This document shows, piece after piece, positions 35,293-43,919 of a DNA stretch of 64,000 nucleotides. A program made the translations under genes and the position numbers. This DNA is from Bradyrhizobium yuanmingense (lineage in GTDB: Bacteria > Pseudomonadota > Alphaproteobacteria > Rhizobiales > Xanthobacteraceae). Numbering within the stretch: position 1 is the first letter of the stretch; every line of letters begins with the position of its first letter. The DNA lies in NCBI RefSeq assembly GCF_900094575.1, contig NZ_FMAE01000009.1, forward strand, positions 248,001 through 312,000, written 5' to 3'. Below the pieces are notes generated by a model that ran no database searches, was not told the origin of the DNA, and saw nothing but the letters and a program-made list of their open reading frames with translations.

Positions 35293-36327
35293 ATGACGGG
35301 GCGATCTTTCGTTTCCTCGGCGGTCAATCGCCGCGGCTTCATTCGCCTCGCGACTGCGTCGGTCGCGGGATGGATCGCGCTCGGCGCAACCGACAATCGC
35401 ATGCGGATCGTCGCCTCACTCACCGCATTGCCGCTCGACGACGAGCTGACCAGACGCGGCATGATCGACAGCGCAAGCTCTCGCCTGGGCAACCTCGTCG
35501 CCGGCTTGCGGCAGCGCGGCTGGGTCGAAGGCGTCAACTTCCGCCTCGAGCTCCGTTCCACCTTCGGCGCGCCGGACAGGTTGAAGATGGCCGTCCAGGA
35601 ATTGCTCGACCTCCAACCGGACGTGATCCTGACGGGGTCGACGATCGAGACCGCCGCCGTCCTTGCCGCCACCAAGGCCATCCCGGTCGTGTTTGCGACC
35701 GCGAACGATCCGGTCGGCAACGGCTTCGTCGAAAGCCTCGCGCATCCCCGCGGCAACGCCACCGGCTTCACCAACAGCAGCGCCGAGATGGGCGGCAAGT
35801 GGCTCCAGCTGATCCGCGAGGCCGTGCCCGACGTCGCGCGCGTCGGCATCCTGTTCAACCCCGCGACCACCCCGCGCGGCGGACGCTTCTTCCTCGAATC
35901 GATCGAGCAGGAGGCTGCCGCATCCGGCGTCTCCGTGATCCCCGCGCCCGTCAACGCGCCCGCGGAGATCGACGACGCCGTCAAGCGCTTTTCCGAACTG
36001 CCCAAGGCGGCGATGGTGGCGCTGGTCGACAGCTTCCTCGTGGTCAACCGCAAGGCGGTGGTCGCGGCCGCCGCCAAATACCGCGTGCCCACGATCTATC
36101 CGTTCCATTACTTCATCGATGCCGGCGGGCTGATGAGCTACGGCCCAACGCTCGAGGTGCGCTCGGCCGATTACGTCGACCTGATCCTGCGCGGCACCAA
36201 GCCCGGCGACCTTCCAGTGCAATCGCCGCGCAAATACGAGCTGTTGATCAACCGCACGGTCGCCCGCTCGTTCGGCTTGACGATCCCGTTCACGCTGCTC
36301 GCGCGCGCCGACGAGATCCGCGAGTGA
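35293..36327 (+). CDS. ABC transporter substrate-binding-type periplasmic protein, coupled to a sensor kinase
   Basis: A 344-aa protein of the ABC_sub_bind family (TrpX/YtfQ-like peripheral set, PF04392 type). The N-terminus carries a Tat-like signal NRRGFIRLATASVAGW. The body has RGWVEGVNFRLELR, DVILTGSTIETAAV, VFATANDPVGNGFVESLAHP and GNATGFTNSSAEMGGKWL, all usual in this family. No permease or ATPase gene is adjacent. Instead its TGA overlaps the GTG start of a hybrid histidine kinase, suggesting that it senses a ligand for the kinase rather than serving import. Its own ATG has no strong ribosome-binding site. Confidence 0.82.
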   Translation: MTGRSFVSSAVNRRGFIRLATASVAGWIALGATDNRMRIVASLTALPLDDELTRRGMIDSASSRLGNLVAGLRQRGWVEGVNFRLELRSTFGAPDRLKMAVQELLDLQPDVILTGSTIETAAVLAATKAIPVVFATANDPVGNGFVESLAHPRGNATGFTNSSAEMGGKWLQLIREAVPDVARVGILFNPATTPRGGRFFLESIEQEAAASGVSVIPAPVNAPAEIDDAVKRFSELPKAAMVALVDSFLVVNRKAVVAAAAKYRVPTIYPFHYFIDAGGLMSYGPTLEVRSADYVDLILRGTKPGDLPVQSPRKYELLINRTVARSFGLTIPFTLLARADEIRE

Positions 36328-39017
36328 ACGATCCCGGCGACCAGGAACCTTCGCGCACGCCTTCCGGCCGGCTGTTCAGGAAATATCTCTACTCGATCGT
36401 CGCCCTCGCCTTCGCCGCGCTCGCCATCAACACCAGCTTCGACGTCTGGTTCTCCTATCGCGAGCAGAAGCAGCTGCTGGCGGCGACCCAGCGCGAACAG
36501 GCCGCCTCCGCAGCGATTCAGATCGGCCAGTTCATCGGCCAGATCGAGAACCAGATCAGGTGGCTCGCGCGCCTGCCGCCGGAGCTGTCGACCCACGAGG
36601 ACGAGCGGCTGAACGCCATCCGCCTCCTGCGCCTCTCGCCTGCGATCGCGGAGATCGCCCAGCTCAATTCGGAAGGCCGCGAGCAGCTGCGCGTATCGCG
36701 CCGGATCGCCGACAAGGTCGGCAGCAACGCCGATCTCTCCGCTTCAGCCGCCTTCCGCGGTGCCAATGACAGCCGGGCCTATTACGGTCCCGTCTATTTC
36801 TTCGGCGACACCGAGCCCTTCATGACGCTCGCCACGCGCGGCACCGGGCGCGCTCCCGATGTGATCGTCGCCGAGGTCAATCTGCGCTTCATCTGGGACC
36901 TCGTCACGGGAATCAGGGTCGGCAACACCGGCAAGGCCTATGTCGTCGACCGCATGGGCGTGTTGATCGCGCATCCCGATTTATGGCGGGCGCTCCAGCG
37001 CAGCGATCTCTCCGGCCATGCCGACGTCCGCGCCGCGCTCGACGGCATCGGGCCGCCTTCGGGCGGCCTCGTCAAGGAGGATCTGTCCGGCCAGCGCGTG
37101 CTGTCGACCTATGCGACGGTGCCCTCGCTCGGCTGGCTGGTGTTCGTCGAGCTGCCGCTTACCGAAGCCTACGCGCCGATCTATGCCTCGATCGGCCGCT
37201 CGACCTTGCTGCTCGTGATCCTGCTCGCCTGCGCGGTGCTGGTCTCGCTGGTTCTCAGCCGGCGCATGACCGTGCCGATCCAGCTGCTGACCCAAGGAGC
37301 CAGGCGGATCGGCAGCGGCGACCTCAACTCGCGGCTCGCGATCAAGACCGGCGACGAGCTGGAGGCGCTCGGCGAGCAGTTCAACCGCATGGCGGCGCAT
37401 TTGCGCGAATCCTACGCCACGCTCGAGCGCAAGGTGATCGAGCGCACCTCCGAGCTGGAGAAGGCCCGCGACCACGCGCTCGCCGAGCACGACGCCGCCG
37501 AGCGCGCGCGCCGCGCGGCGGTCGCGGCCAATGAGACCAAGTCGCGCTTCCTCGCCGTCGTCAGCCATGAGTTGCGCACGCCGCTCAACGGCGTCATAGG
37601 CGTGCTGCAACTCTTGGACGACGGCAGCCTCAGCGAGGCCCAGCGCCGCCATCTTGCCACCGCGGCGGCGTCGGGCGAAACGCTGATCGCGCTGGTCGAT
37701 GCGGTGCTGGAATATGCGCGTCTCGAGGCCAGCACGGAAATGCTGGAGACGTGCGACTTCCGTCTCGACCAGTTGATCGAAGCCGCCGGCGACCTGATGC
37801 GTCCGCAAGCCCTCGACAAGGGCCTGAGCTTCGATCTCGCCTGCGATGACACGGTCGACACCGCCGCGCATGGCGATCCCGTCAGGCTCAACCGCATCCT
37901 GCTCAACCTGATCGGCAACGCGATCAAGTTCACCCCGAGCGGCGGCATCGGCGTGAGCGCGGCAACCGAGCGGCGCGGCGATCACCTCCTGCTGTGCATC
38001 ATCGTGCGCGACACCGGCATCGGCATCGCGCCCGGGCTGCACGAGCGGATTTTCGAGGATTTCGTCCAGGCCGACGACAGCATCGCGCGTCGCTTCGGCG
38101 GCACCGGCCTCGGCCTTGCGATCGCGCGCCGTCTCACCCGCCTGATGCGCGGCGAGCTCAAGGTCGAGAGCGCGCCCGGCGCGGGCAGCACGTTCACGCT
38201 CGAAGTGCCGCTCGGGCTTGCCGGAAGCAGCGTGGCGCAAGGCGCGCTTGCGCCGCCGTCGCGGCAGCTCCGCGTGCTTCTGGTCGACGATGACCCCGTC
38301 AATTGCGAGGTCGGCGCAGCGATCCTGCACCGGCTCGGCCACCACACGACGATCGCCAGGAACGGCGCCGCAGCCGTCGAGCTCGCCCGCGATCAGGCCT
38401 TCGACGTCATCCTGATGGATCTGCACATGCCCGACATGGACGGCGTGGAGGCGGCCTTCCGGATCGGCGAGCTCGGACTTGCCAAGATGCCGCGCCTCAT
38501 CGCCGTGACCGCCGACGTCTCCGGCCGCGCCCGCGATCGGCTTGCCGGCGCCGGCATCGCCAAGGTCGTCAGCAAGCCGATCCTGGTCAACGCGCTGCGC
38601 GAGGCGATCGAGGATGATCTGGTGGCCGAGCCGGCAGCCGCGCAACGCCCGGCGACCGAACTGATCGATCGGCCTTTCCTCGACGACCAGCGGGAGCTGC
38701 TGGGCGCCGCGCAAATCGACAAGCTCCACCATCTGCTCCAGCAGACGGGAGAACGATTGATCCACGACATCGCCGACGCCGCGGCGGCGGGCGATCACAA
38801 GCACCTCGCACGATCCGCGCATCAACTTGGCAGCGCGGCAAGTGCGCTCGGCCTCGTCCGCCTGTTCGAGCGCAGCCGCGACGTCGAGCTGGCGGCACCC
38901 GCGATGTCACCTGCCGAACTCGACAGTGCCGCACGCGAACTCGCCGAGATTCGACAGGCGTCGATGCAAGCGCTGAATGATCTGCTTGAACCTGCCGGAC
39001 AGCAATCTGTCAGCTAG
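36324..39017 (+). CDS. hybrid sensor histidine kinase with receiver and HPt domains
   Basis: An 897-aa membrane sensor. TM1 lies at about 21-38, a large periplasmic sensory region (Cache-like) follows to about 290, and TM2 is at about 293-312. A HAMP linker with coiled coil runs to about 400. The HisKA domain has His415 in VVSHELRTPLNG. The ATPase domain has NRILLNLIGNAIKFT, DTGIGIA and GGTGLGLAIA. The receiver has phospho-acceptor Asp699 in VILMDLHMPDMDG, and the HPt domain has His833 in RSAHQLGS. It starts at GTG 36324, overlapping the binding-protein stop by 4 bases. No separate response regulator is encoded nearby, so its output partner is unknown. The architecture recalls TorS, which also uses a periplasmic binding protein. 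Confidence 0.88.
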   Translation: MNDPGDQEPSRTPSGRLFRKYLYSIVALAFAALAINTSFDVWFSYREQKQLLAATQREQAASAAIQIGQFIGQIENQIRWLARLPPELSTHEDERLNAIRLLRLSPAIAEIAQLNSEGREQLRVSRRIADKVGSNADLSASAAFRGANDSRAYYGPVYFFGDTEPFMTLATRGTGRAPDVIVAEVNLRFIWDLVTGIRVGNTGKAYVVDRMGVLIAHPDLWRALQRSDLSGHADVRAALDGIGPPSGGLVKEDLSGQRVLSTYATVPSLGWLVFVELPLTEAYAPIYASIGRSTLLLVILLACAVLVSLVLSRRMTVPIQLLTQGARRIGSGDLNSRLAIKTGDELEALGEQFNRMAAHLRESYATLERKVIERTSELEKARDHALAEHDAAERARRAAVAANETKSRFLAVVSHELRTPLNGVIGVLQLLDDGSLSEAQRRHLATAAASGETLIALVDAVLEYARLEASTEMLETCDFRLDQLIEAAGDLMRPQALDKGLSFDLACDDTVDTAAHGDPVRLNRILLNLIGNAIKFTPSGGIGVSAATERRGDHLLLCIIVRDTGIGIAPGLHERIFEDFVQADDSIARRFGGTGLGLAIARRLTRLMRGELKVESAPGAGSTFTLEVPLGLAGSSVAQGALAPPSRQLRVLLVDDDPVNCEVGAAILHRLGHHTTIARNGAAAVELARDQAFDVILMDLHMPDMDGVEAAFRIGELGLAKMPRLIAVTADVSGRARDRLAGAGIAKVVSKPILVNALREAIEDDLVAEPAAAQRPATELIDRPFLDDQRELLGAAQIDKLHHLLQQTGERLIHDIADAAAAGDHKHLARSAHQLGSAASALGLVRLFERSRDVELAAPAMSPAELDSAARELAEIRQASMQALNDLLEPAGQQSVS

Positions 39018-39120
39018 ATTTGCGCAGGTCGGAGCTCCCAAGCGTTCTCTCCTGCGGCACCAGCGGCTGGCCAAGCGGAAAGGTCAATCCCACGACTCCA
39101 GCCGGTTCTTCAGCAGGTCG

Positions 39121-39148
39121 CCCGGCCGGCGCTGTGTTTCCGGCCGGG
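39121..39148. terminator. strong inverted repeat between convergent genes
   Basis: CCCGGCCGG (39121-39129) and CCGGCCGGG (39140-39148) form a perfect 9-bp stem around a 10-base loop. It lies between the kinase (ends 39017) and the secreted protein (ends 39206), which converge. There is no T-run, so intrinsic termination is not certain. A bidirectional transcript-end structure is the most economical reading. Confidence 0.4.
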
Positions 39149-39205
39149 GCAGCGCGCCCCCCAAGAGATCAACTACCTTCGTGCGGGACCTGTTAGCATT
39201 TGCTA

Positions 39206-39682
39206 TCACGAGCCCGAAGTTTTAACGACCAGCTTTATGTTGAGCAGGTTGACACCCTTGAATGGGTTCGGCGCGCTTTCGATGGTTCCCGTACCCGTTG
39301 CATTCGCGTAGGCACCAGTGCCCGACAGAATCGTGTATTCGCCCGTCGATTTGCCGTCTTTGGCCGATCCGGTGTAGCGCGCCGTAATCGAGCCTTCCTC
39401 GAACGTGTAAGTGCTATAGCCGAAGAAGGGGCCAGACCCTTTGAGCTGGTCCGAACTATTGACGAACTCTTTCACGCCGATACGGCCATCGCTGAAGACG
39501 GCCACTCCGAAGAATTTCCCGGACACGACCGTCTGTCCTTCAACGTTTGCGGCCTCTATGACCTTGAGGTCGAGCGGCTTGGTGACGAGCTTGAACTCGA
39601 GCACCCGCTCACCGGCTACGGCGGTTGACGCCGCGACGGCCAATGCCACACCAGAAAGGAAAAAGGTGAGAGACTTCCGCAT
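39206..39682 (-). CDS. small secreted protein, allene-oxide-cyclase/dirigent-like barrel (hypothetical)
   Basis: A 158-aa protein. The ATG at 39682 has an excellent AGGAGGA site upstream. Residues 1-24 form a signal peptide (SLTFFLSGVALAVAAS then AVAGE). The mature part contains VEGQTVVSGKFFGVAVFSD, GSITARYTGSAKDGKSTGEY and LSGTGAYANATGTGTIES. The G-T-G-A-Y-x-x-A-T-G-T-G pattern is common in AOC-barrel/dirigent-like secreted proteins of bacteria. No catalytic role can be assigned. It stands alone between two divergently organised regions. Confidence 0.72.
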   Translation of the reverse strand: MRKSLTFFLSGVALAVAASTAVAGERVLEFKLVTKPLDLKVIEAANVEGQTVVSGKFFGVAVFSDGRIGVKEFVNSSDQLKGSGPFFGYSTYTFEEGSITARYTGSAKDGKSTGEYTILSGTGAYANATGTGTIESAPNPFKGVNLLNIKLVVKTSGS

Positions 39683-40091
39683 AGCTTCCTCCTGCGCTTG
39701 TTGAAACCAAGTCGAGAAGTGCGGGCGACTCATCGAGCCAGGCTCTTCGCGGTGGCACGGAAGAGAGCCCTCGGCAACGCCCGATAGCGGCTGAACTCTC
39801 TCTGTCCTGAGGCGAAGTCGGGACGCGAATATGAGTCCCAAGCCACGGGAAGAAAGTTCAAGTCTCCGTTGCGATATAATCTTATCCAGCCACTGCGCGG
39901 GACTCTCAGCAGAGGCACAATCATCATGGCCTCTGCTGGTTGCCGGACTTCATCTTATCATTCGCGCAAGAGTAATTCCGAGGAATCACTGTCAACAACG
40001 CTGACAATGGGAGAACCCATGCCACTCACAATTTCAGCGGCAGAGTCCCTAGACTGGCGCTGCGAGCCGTTGCCCCGGCAGATTCGTGGCT
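39683..40091. other. intergenic region with inverted repeat
   Basis: A 409-base gap between the secreted-protein start and the LysR stop (both minus strand). It is visibly less GC-rich than its surroundings and carries a perfect 9-base inverted repeat, AGCAGAGGC at 39908-39916 and GCCTCTGCT at 39929-39937. This could mark the 3' end of the LysR transcript. A GATATAAT-like box occurs near 39870-39880. No credible gene was seen; a 100-codon plus-strand frame overlapping LysR has poor codon structure. Confidence 0.4.
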
Positions 40092-41021
40092 TCACGACCC
40101 AGCCTCCGCACGTCTGCGCCCGCCAACTTCCTCATCCTCCCGCCCGAACCGCTCGACCAGAAAATCGATGAACAGCCGCACCTTCACCGACAGATGCCGC
40201 GTCGGCGGATACACCGCATAGAGCGCAAGCGGCGGCGCAGAATAATCATCCAGCACTGTTCGCAGCTCGCCCTTCCGCAACGCATCGGCCGCAATGAACT
40301 CCGGCAGCAGCGCGAGCCCCCTGCCCTTGACTGCGACGTCGCGCAACACCTCGGCATTGTTGACGCAGAGCGACCATGCCGGCTGGATCCAGTGATCGCC
40401 GTCGCGGCCTGTGAGCTTCCATTGATTGCCCGTCAGCAGGAAGCCGTAGGTCAGCGAAGCATGCTCGCGCAGATCCTGCGGATGTTTTGGCGTGCCGTGC
40501 CGGGCGAGATAATCCGGCGACGCACAGATCATGCGCGCCACCGGCATGATCTTGCGCGCGATCAGGCTGGACGATTCCAGCTCCGCGATCCGCAAGGTCA
40601 CGTCAAAGCCGTCCTGCACGGGATCGAGCAGATCGTCGCTGAGCACGATCTGGAGCTGCAGCTCCGGGAAGCGCGCCATGAAATCGGCCAGCACCGGCCC
40701 GAGCCGCATCGTGCCGAACGACATCGGCGCGTTGACGCGCAGCAGCCCCCGCGGTGCCGATTGCGCCTGCGTCACCGCCTGGTCGGCAGCCTCCACCTCC
40801 GAGAGGATCACGATCGCGCGCTCGAAATAGCGCTGGCCGTTCTCGGTCGGGCTGGCGTGCCTTGTGGTGCGGTTCAATAACTGGACCCCGAGGCTCTCCT
40901 CGAGGTCGGCGATGTACTTGCTGATCGCCGAGCGCGACAGCCGCAGCTGCCGACCGGCCTCGGCAAAGCTGCCGCTTTCCACCACCTTCACGAAGGCCCG
41001 GAGGCTGCCGAGCTTATCCAA
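40092..41021 (-). CDS. LysR-family transcriptional regulator
   Basis: A 309-aa regulator. The winged helix-turn-helix at the N-terminus reads LRAFVKVVESGSFAEAGRQL and LSRSAISKYIADLEE, with LLNRTTRHASPTENGQRYFERA closing the domain. The effector domain includes GLLRVNAPMSFGTMRL and NAEVLRDVAVKGRGLALLPEF. The start is a TTG at 41019-41021, unusual but required by the family N-terminus (DKLGSLRAFV). It is divergent from the ring-cleaving dioxygenase/esterase pair, which it probably controls. The effector is unknown; quinone or aromatic compounds are plausible from the neighbours. Confidence 0.88.
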   Translation of the reverse strand: MDKLGSLRAFVKVVESGSFAEAGRQLRLSRSAISKYIADLEESLGVQLLNRTTRHASPTENGQRYFERAIVILSEVEAADQAVTQAQSAPRGLLRVNAPMSFGTMRLGPVLADFMARFPELQLQIVLSDDLLDPVQDGFDVTLRIAELESSSLIARKIMPVARMICASPDYLARHGTPKHPQDLREHASLTYGFLLTGNQWKLTGRDGDHWIQPAWSLCVNNAEVLRDVAVKGRGLALLPEFIAADALRKGELRTVLDDYSAPPLALYAVYPPTRHLSVKVRLFIDFLVERFGREDEEVGGRRRAEAGS

Positions 41022-41074
41022 GGGATCGCCCCGTCGACTGTTTCCAAATCGTAGACATAGTCGTCATATTTGCA

Positions 41075-41092
41075 TGGATTGTCTCCAATCCA
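41075..41092. promoter_or_regulatory. candidate LysR operator
   Basis: TGGATTG-TCTC-CAATCCA gives perfect 7-base arms separated by 4 bases, midway between the divergent LysR start (41021) and the dioxygenase start (41150). The size and position suit a LysR-type recognition site controlling both genes. No binding evidence is available. Confidence 0.45.
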
Positions 41093-41149
41093 AAGCGGAA
41101 CGATATTTCCGGCCAGAGCAAGACCGCTCCCCGAATTTGGAGGACGACA

Positions 41150-42088
41150 ATGTCTGGACTGCACCATGTCACCGCGATTGCTGGCGATCCCATCCGCAAT
41201 TTCGGCTTCTACACGCGGGATCTTGGCCTGCGCTTCGTCAAGAAGACGGTCAATTTCGACGATCCCGGCACCTACCACTTCTATTATGGCGACGAGACCG
41301 GCCGCCCCGGCACCATCTTGACCTTCTTTCCGTGGGCCGGCGTCTCGGCCGGCCGCCGCGGCGTCGGCGAGACCCATCAGACCGCCTTCCGCGTGCCGCA
41401 GCGCTCGCTCGGCTATTGGACGCAGCGCTTCACTGAGAAGGGCATCGCGTATGAGGCGCTGGAGAAGCGCTTCGGCGAGTCCGTGCTGCCGTTCACCGAT
41501 CCCGATGGCATGGCGCTCGCGCTGGTCGGCATTCCCGGCGCCGAAAATGAGCCCGGCTGGAGCAATGGCGACGTGCCGGCCGAGCATGCGATCCGCGGCT
41601 TCCACGGCGTGACCCTGCTGCTCGACAGCGCGGCGAAGACGGCTTCCATCCTCACCGACGTGTTCGGCTTCAAGGAGACCGGGCGCGAGGGCTCGGTGAT
41701 CCGTTTCAAGGCGCCAGGCGATGTCGAAGGCAGCGTCGTCGACGTCTACGAGGCGAAGGGCTTTCTGCGCGGGCATCAGGGCGGCGGGTCGGTGCACCAC
41801 ATCGCCTTCCGCGCGGCTGACGATGCCGAGCAGGGCCAGATGGCCGAGAGGCTCGTGAGCAATCACGGCCTGCACCCGACCGAGCAGCGCGACCGCAACT
41901 ACTTCCGCTCGATCTACTTCCGCGAGCCCGACGGCGTGCTGTTCGAGATCGCGACCGACATCCCCGGCTTTGCCGTGGACGAGCCCGTGGCGAGCCTCGG
42001 GCGCGAGCTGAAGCTGCCTGCTTTCCTCGAACCGCACCGCAAGCAGATCGAGGGCGTTCTGCCGAATCTGGAAGAGACCGCGTCATGA
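41150..42088 (+). CDS. ring-cleaving (VOC/glyoxalase family) dioxygenase
   Basis: A 312-aa protein with two pairs of VOC-fold modules. It belongs to the ring-cleaving dioxygenase group that includes MhqA/MhqO of Bacillus. The first module opens with SGLHHVTAIAGDPIRNFGFY, and the second contains GFHGVTLLLDSAAKTASIL. The metal site is supplied by the HHVT histidine, VHHIAFRA and a glutamate in GVLFEIATD. GGAGG lies upstream of the ATG. It overlaps the esterase gene by 4 bases (ATGA). Substituted hydroquinones or catechols are likely substrates by family analogy. Confidence 0.85.
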   Translation: MSGLHHVTAIAGDPIRNFGFYTRDLGLRFVKKTVNFDDPGTYHFYYGDETGRPGTILTFFPWAGVSAGRRGVGETHQTAFRVPQRSLGYWTQRFTEKGIAYEALEKRFGESVLPFTDPDGMALALVGIPGAENEPGWSNGDVPAEHAIRGFHGVTLLLDSAAKTASILTDVFGFKETGREGSVIRFKAPGDVEGSVVDVYEAKGFLRGHQGGGSVHHIAFRAADDAEQGQMAERLVSNHGLHPTEQRDRNYFRSIYFREPDGVLFEIATDIPGFAVDEPVASLGRELKLPAFLEPHRKQIEGVLPNLEETAS

Positions 42089-42711
42089 CGGAGACTGCAT
42101 TCATCCATCGTTTCGAGCCCGCAGGCGACGCGGGCTCTCCACCTCTGCTGCTGCTGCACGGCACCGGCGGCGACGAGAACGACCTGCTCGGCCTCGGCCA
42201 GATGATCTCGCCCGGCTCTGCCCTGCTTTCGCCGCGCGGCCGCGTGCTCGAGCACGGCATGCCGCGCTTCTTCCGCCGTCTCGCCGAAGGCGTGTTCGAC
42301 GAGGAGGACGTACGCCGCCGCGCGAACGAGCTCGGCGACTTCGTCGCGGAGGCGCGGCAACGCTACGGTATCGCCGCGCCGATCGCGGTCGGGTTCTCCA
42401 ACGGCGCCAACATCGCCGCGGCGCTATTGCTGCTGCAGCCTGACGTGCTGGCCGGCGCGATCCTGCTGCGCGCGATGGTGCCGTTGTCGGATCCGCCAAA
42501 GGCTGCGCTCGACGGCAAGCCGGTGATGCTGTTGTCCAGCCAGGCCGACCCGATCGTGCCGGCGGGCAATTCGGCACGGCTCGCGGCGTTGTTGTCGGAC
42601 GCCGGCGCGCGCGTCGATCACAAGGTGCTGCCAGCCGGCCACCAATTGTCGCAGGCCGATGTGACGCTGTCCCGCGACTGGATCAGCAAGGCGGACGCCA
42701 AGGCCGCATGA
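42085..42711 (+). CDS. phospholipase/carboxylesterase-type alpha/beta hydrolase
   Basis: A 208-aa hydrolase of the YpfH/MhqD group. The catalytic residues appear to be Ser105 in VGFSNGANIA, Asp155 in SQADPIVPA and His186 in PAGHQLSQ. LLLLHGTGGDENDLLGL provides the oxyanion region. It is translationally coupled to the ring-cleaving dioxygenase, as in mhq-type operons where an esterase and a VOC dioxygenase detoxify quinones. A strong hairpin follows its stop almost immediately. Confidence 0.86.
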   Translation: MTETAFIHRFEPAGDAGSPPLLLLHGTGGDENDLLGLGQMISPGSALLSPRGRVLEHGMPRFFRRLAEGVFDEEDVRRRANELGDFVAEARQRYGIAAPIAVGFSNGANIAAALLLLQPDVLAGAILLRAMVPLSDPPKAALDGKPVMLLSSQADPIVPAGNSARLAALLSDAGARVDHKVLPAGHQLSQADVTLSRDWISKADAKAA

Positions 42712-42715
42712 TCGA

Positions 42716-42749
42716 GCAGCGGCGCATCGTTTGAACGATGCGCCGCTGC
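42716..42749. terminator. bidirectional hairpin between esterase and CorA genes
   Basis: A perfect 16-bp stem (42716-42731 with 42734-42749) and a 2-base loop sits 4 bases after the esterase stop and 2 bases before the CorA stop. The two genes converge on it, so it should end both transcripts. No U-tract is present on either strand. Confidence 0.7.
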
Positions 42750-42751
42750 CA

Positions 42752-43726
42752 TCACTCGAACCAGCCGCGCCGCTTGAACCAGATCAGCGGCAACAGGCCA
42801 CTGGCGATGATTGCGAGCCAGGCCAGCGGATAGCCGAAGCTCCAGTCCAATTCGGGCATGTGCTTGAAGTTCATGCCCCAGACGCCGACCATGATGGTTG
42901 GCGGCACGCCGACGACTGAGACGATCGTCAGGATCTTGAACAGCTCGTTCTGCTGGATGTTGATGAAGCCGAGCACGGCATCGAGCAGCAGCTGGATCTT
43001 GTCCGACAATCGCGTCTCGTAATCGCTGAGCGAGACGACGTCCTTGGACACGGCTTCCAGACGCTTCTTCGAGGATGCCGTGATCCACTCGCTGCCGACG
43101 TCGCCGGCAAACGCGGCAACGCGGCCCACCCCGAGCAGGACATCGCGCGCCTTGGCGAGCCGGTCGGCCAGCTCGCCGACAGTCTCCAGGGCCTCCCGCA
43201 TCCTGCGGCTGGAGCGCACCGGGCGCTGGGTGCGCACCAGGCCGCCCCTAAAGACACCCCGCGAAAGCTGATCGACCTTGCCGCCGAGATGCTCCAGGAC
43301 ATCGGCGCCGCGATCGATCATGGCCTCGAGCAGGCTGACGAACACGCACATGCCGTTCTCCAGGCTGTCATCGGAGCCGATGCGCTTGCCGATGTCGTCG
43401 AAGATCGGCAGCTCTGCGAAGCGCACCGTCACCAGCACATGCGGACCGATGACGAAGCCCACCGGCGTGATCTCGGCCTCGTCGGCCTCGGTGACCCGGA
43501 CCGCGGGCGAACTGAGATAGAGCGTGCCGTGGTCGAAGATCAGGCGGCTCGACGCCTCGATCTCGCTGAGCGAGTCTTCCGAGGGAATGCGGATGCCGAG
43601 CAGCCGCTCGACGAACTGCTTTTCCTCGTCGGTACCGTTTAGAAGATCGGCCCAGATGACCTCCGTGGGCATTTCCGCGCCGATGCCGTGCCAGTCGTCG
43701 GACGGCCACCTGTAAAGTCTGAGCAA
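42752..43726 (-). CDS. CorA-family divalent metal transporter
   Basis: A 324-aa protein with a long cytoplasmic alpha/beta domain, a coiled region (about 160-260) and two C-terminal helices, TM1 at about 264-282 and TM2 at about 299-316. The selectivity motif GMN is at 284-286 in GVWGMNFKHMPELDW, and TM2 is followed by KRRGWFE. CorA proteins import Mg2+ and Co2+; the zinc-exporting ZntB group has the same fold. The exact ion cannot be settled from sequence. Its possible link to cobalt supply for the cob locus is only positional and weak. Confidence 0.87.
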   Translation of the reverse strand: MLRLYRWPSDDWHGIGAEMPTEVIWADLLNGTDEEKQFVERLLGIRIPSEDSLSEIEASSRLIFDHGTLYLSSPAVRVTEADEAEITPVGFVIGPHVLVTVRFAELPIFDDIGKRIGSDDSLENGMCVFVSLLEAMIDRGADVLEHLGGKVDQLSRGVFRGGLVRTQRPVRSSRRMREALETVGELADRLAKARDVLLGVGRVAAFAGDVGSEWITASSKKRLEAVSKDVVSLSDYETRLSDKIQLLLDAVLGFINIQQNELFKILTIVSVVGVPPTIMVGVWGMNFKHMPELDWSFGYPLAWLAIIASGLLPLIWFKRRGWFE

Positions 43727-43919
43727 GAACCGAACTCCGTGGCCGCATCGTCATGCCGGATGGCGCCGCCGACTAACGCATGAGAGTTCCAGACGTTCAA
43801 GACCCTCCAAGTGACAGCGGCATTCCAGGGGACATCGAGATACCGACCCGGAACACGGTCGAGCGATGCACGTTGACGGACGCGCGGGTGATCCATGGAT
43901 ACGCGTAGTGCATCCCGAC

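Noticed and set aside
36981..38825. Minus-strand open frame of about 614 codons opposite the hybrid kinase
   Set aside because: Composition is that of a mirrored frame; the plus strand carries full kinase, receiver and HPt motifs.
39869..40171. Possible 100-codon plus-strand gene overlapping the LysR end
   Set aside because: No ribosome-binding site, mixed codon use and overlap with a clear LysR C-terminus.
42752..43726. CorA-type gene as part of the cobalt supply for B12 synthesis
   Set aside because: It is 7.5 kb from the cob locus, has no riboswitch and belongs to a family that mostly moves magnesium.
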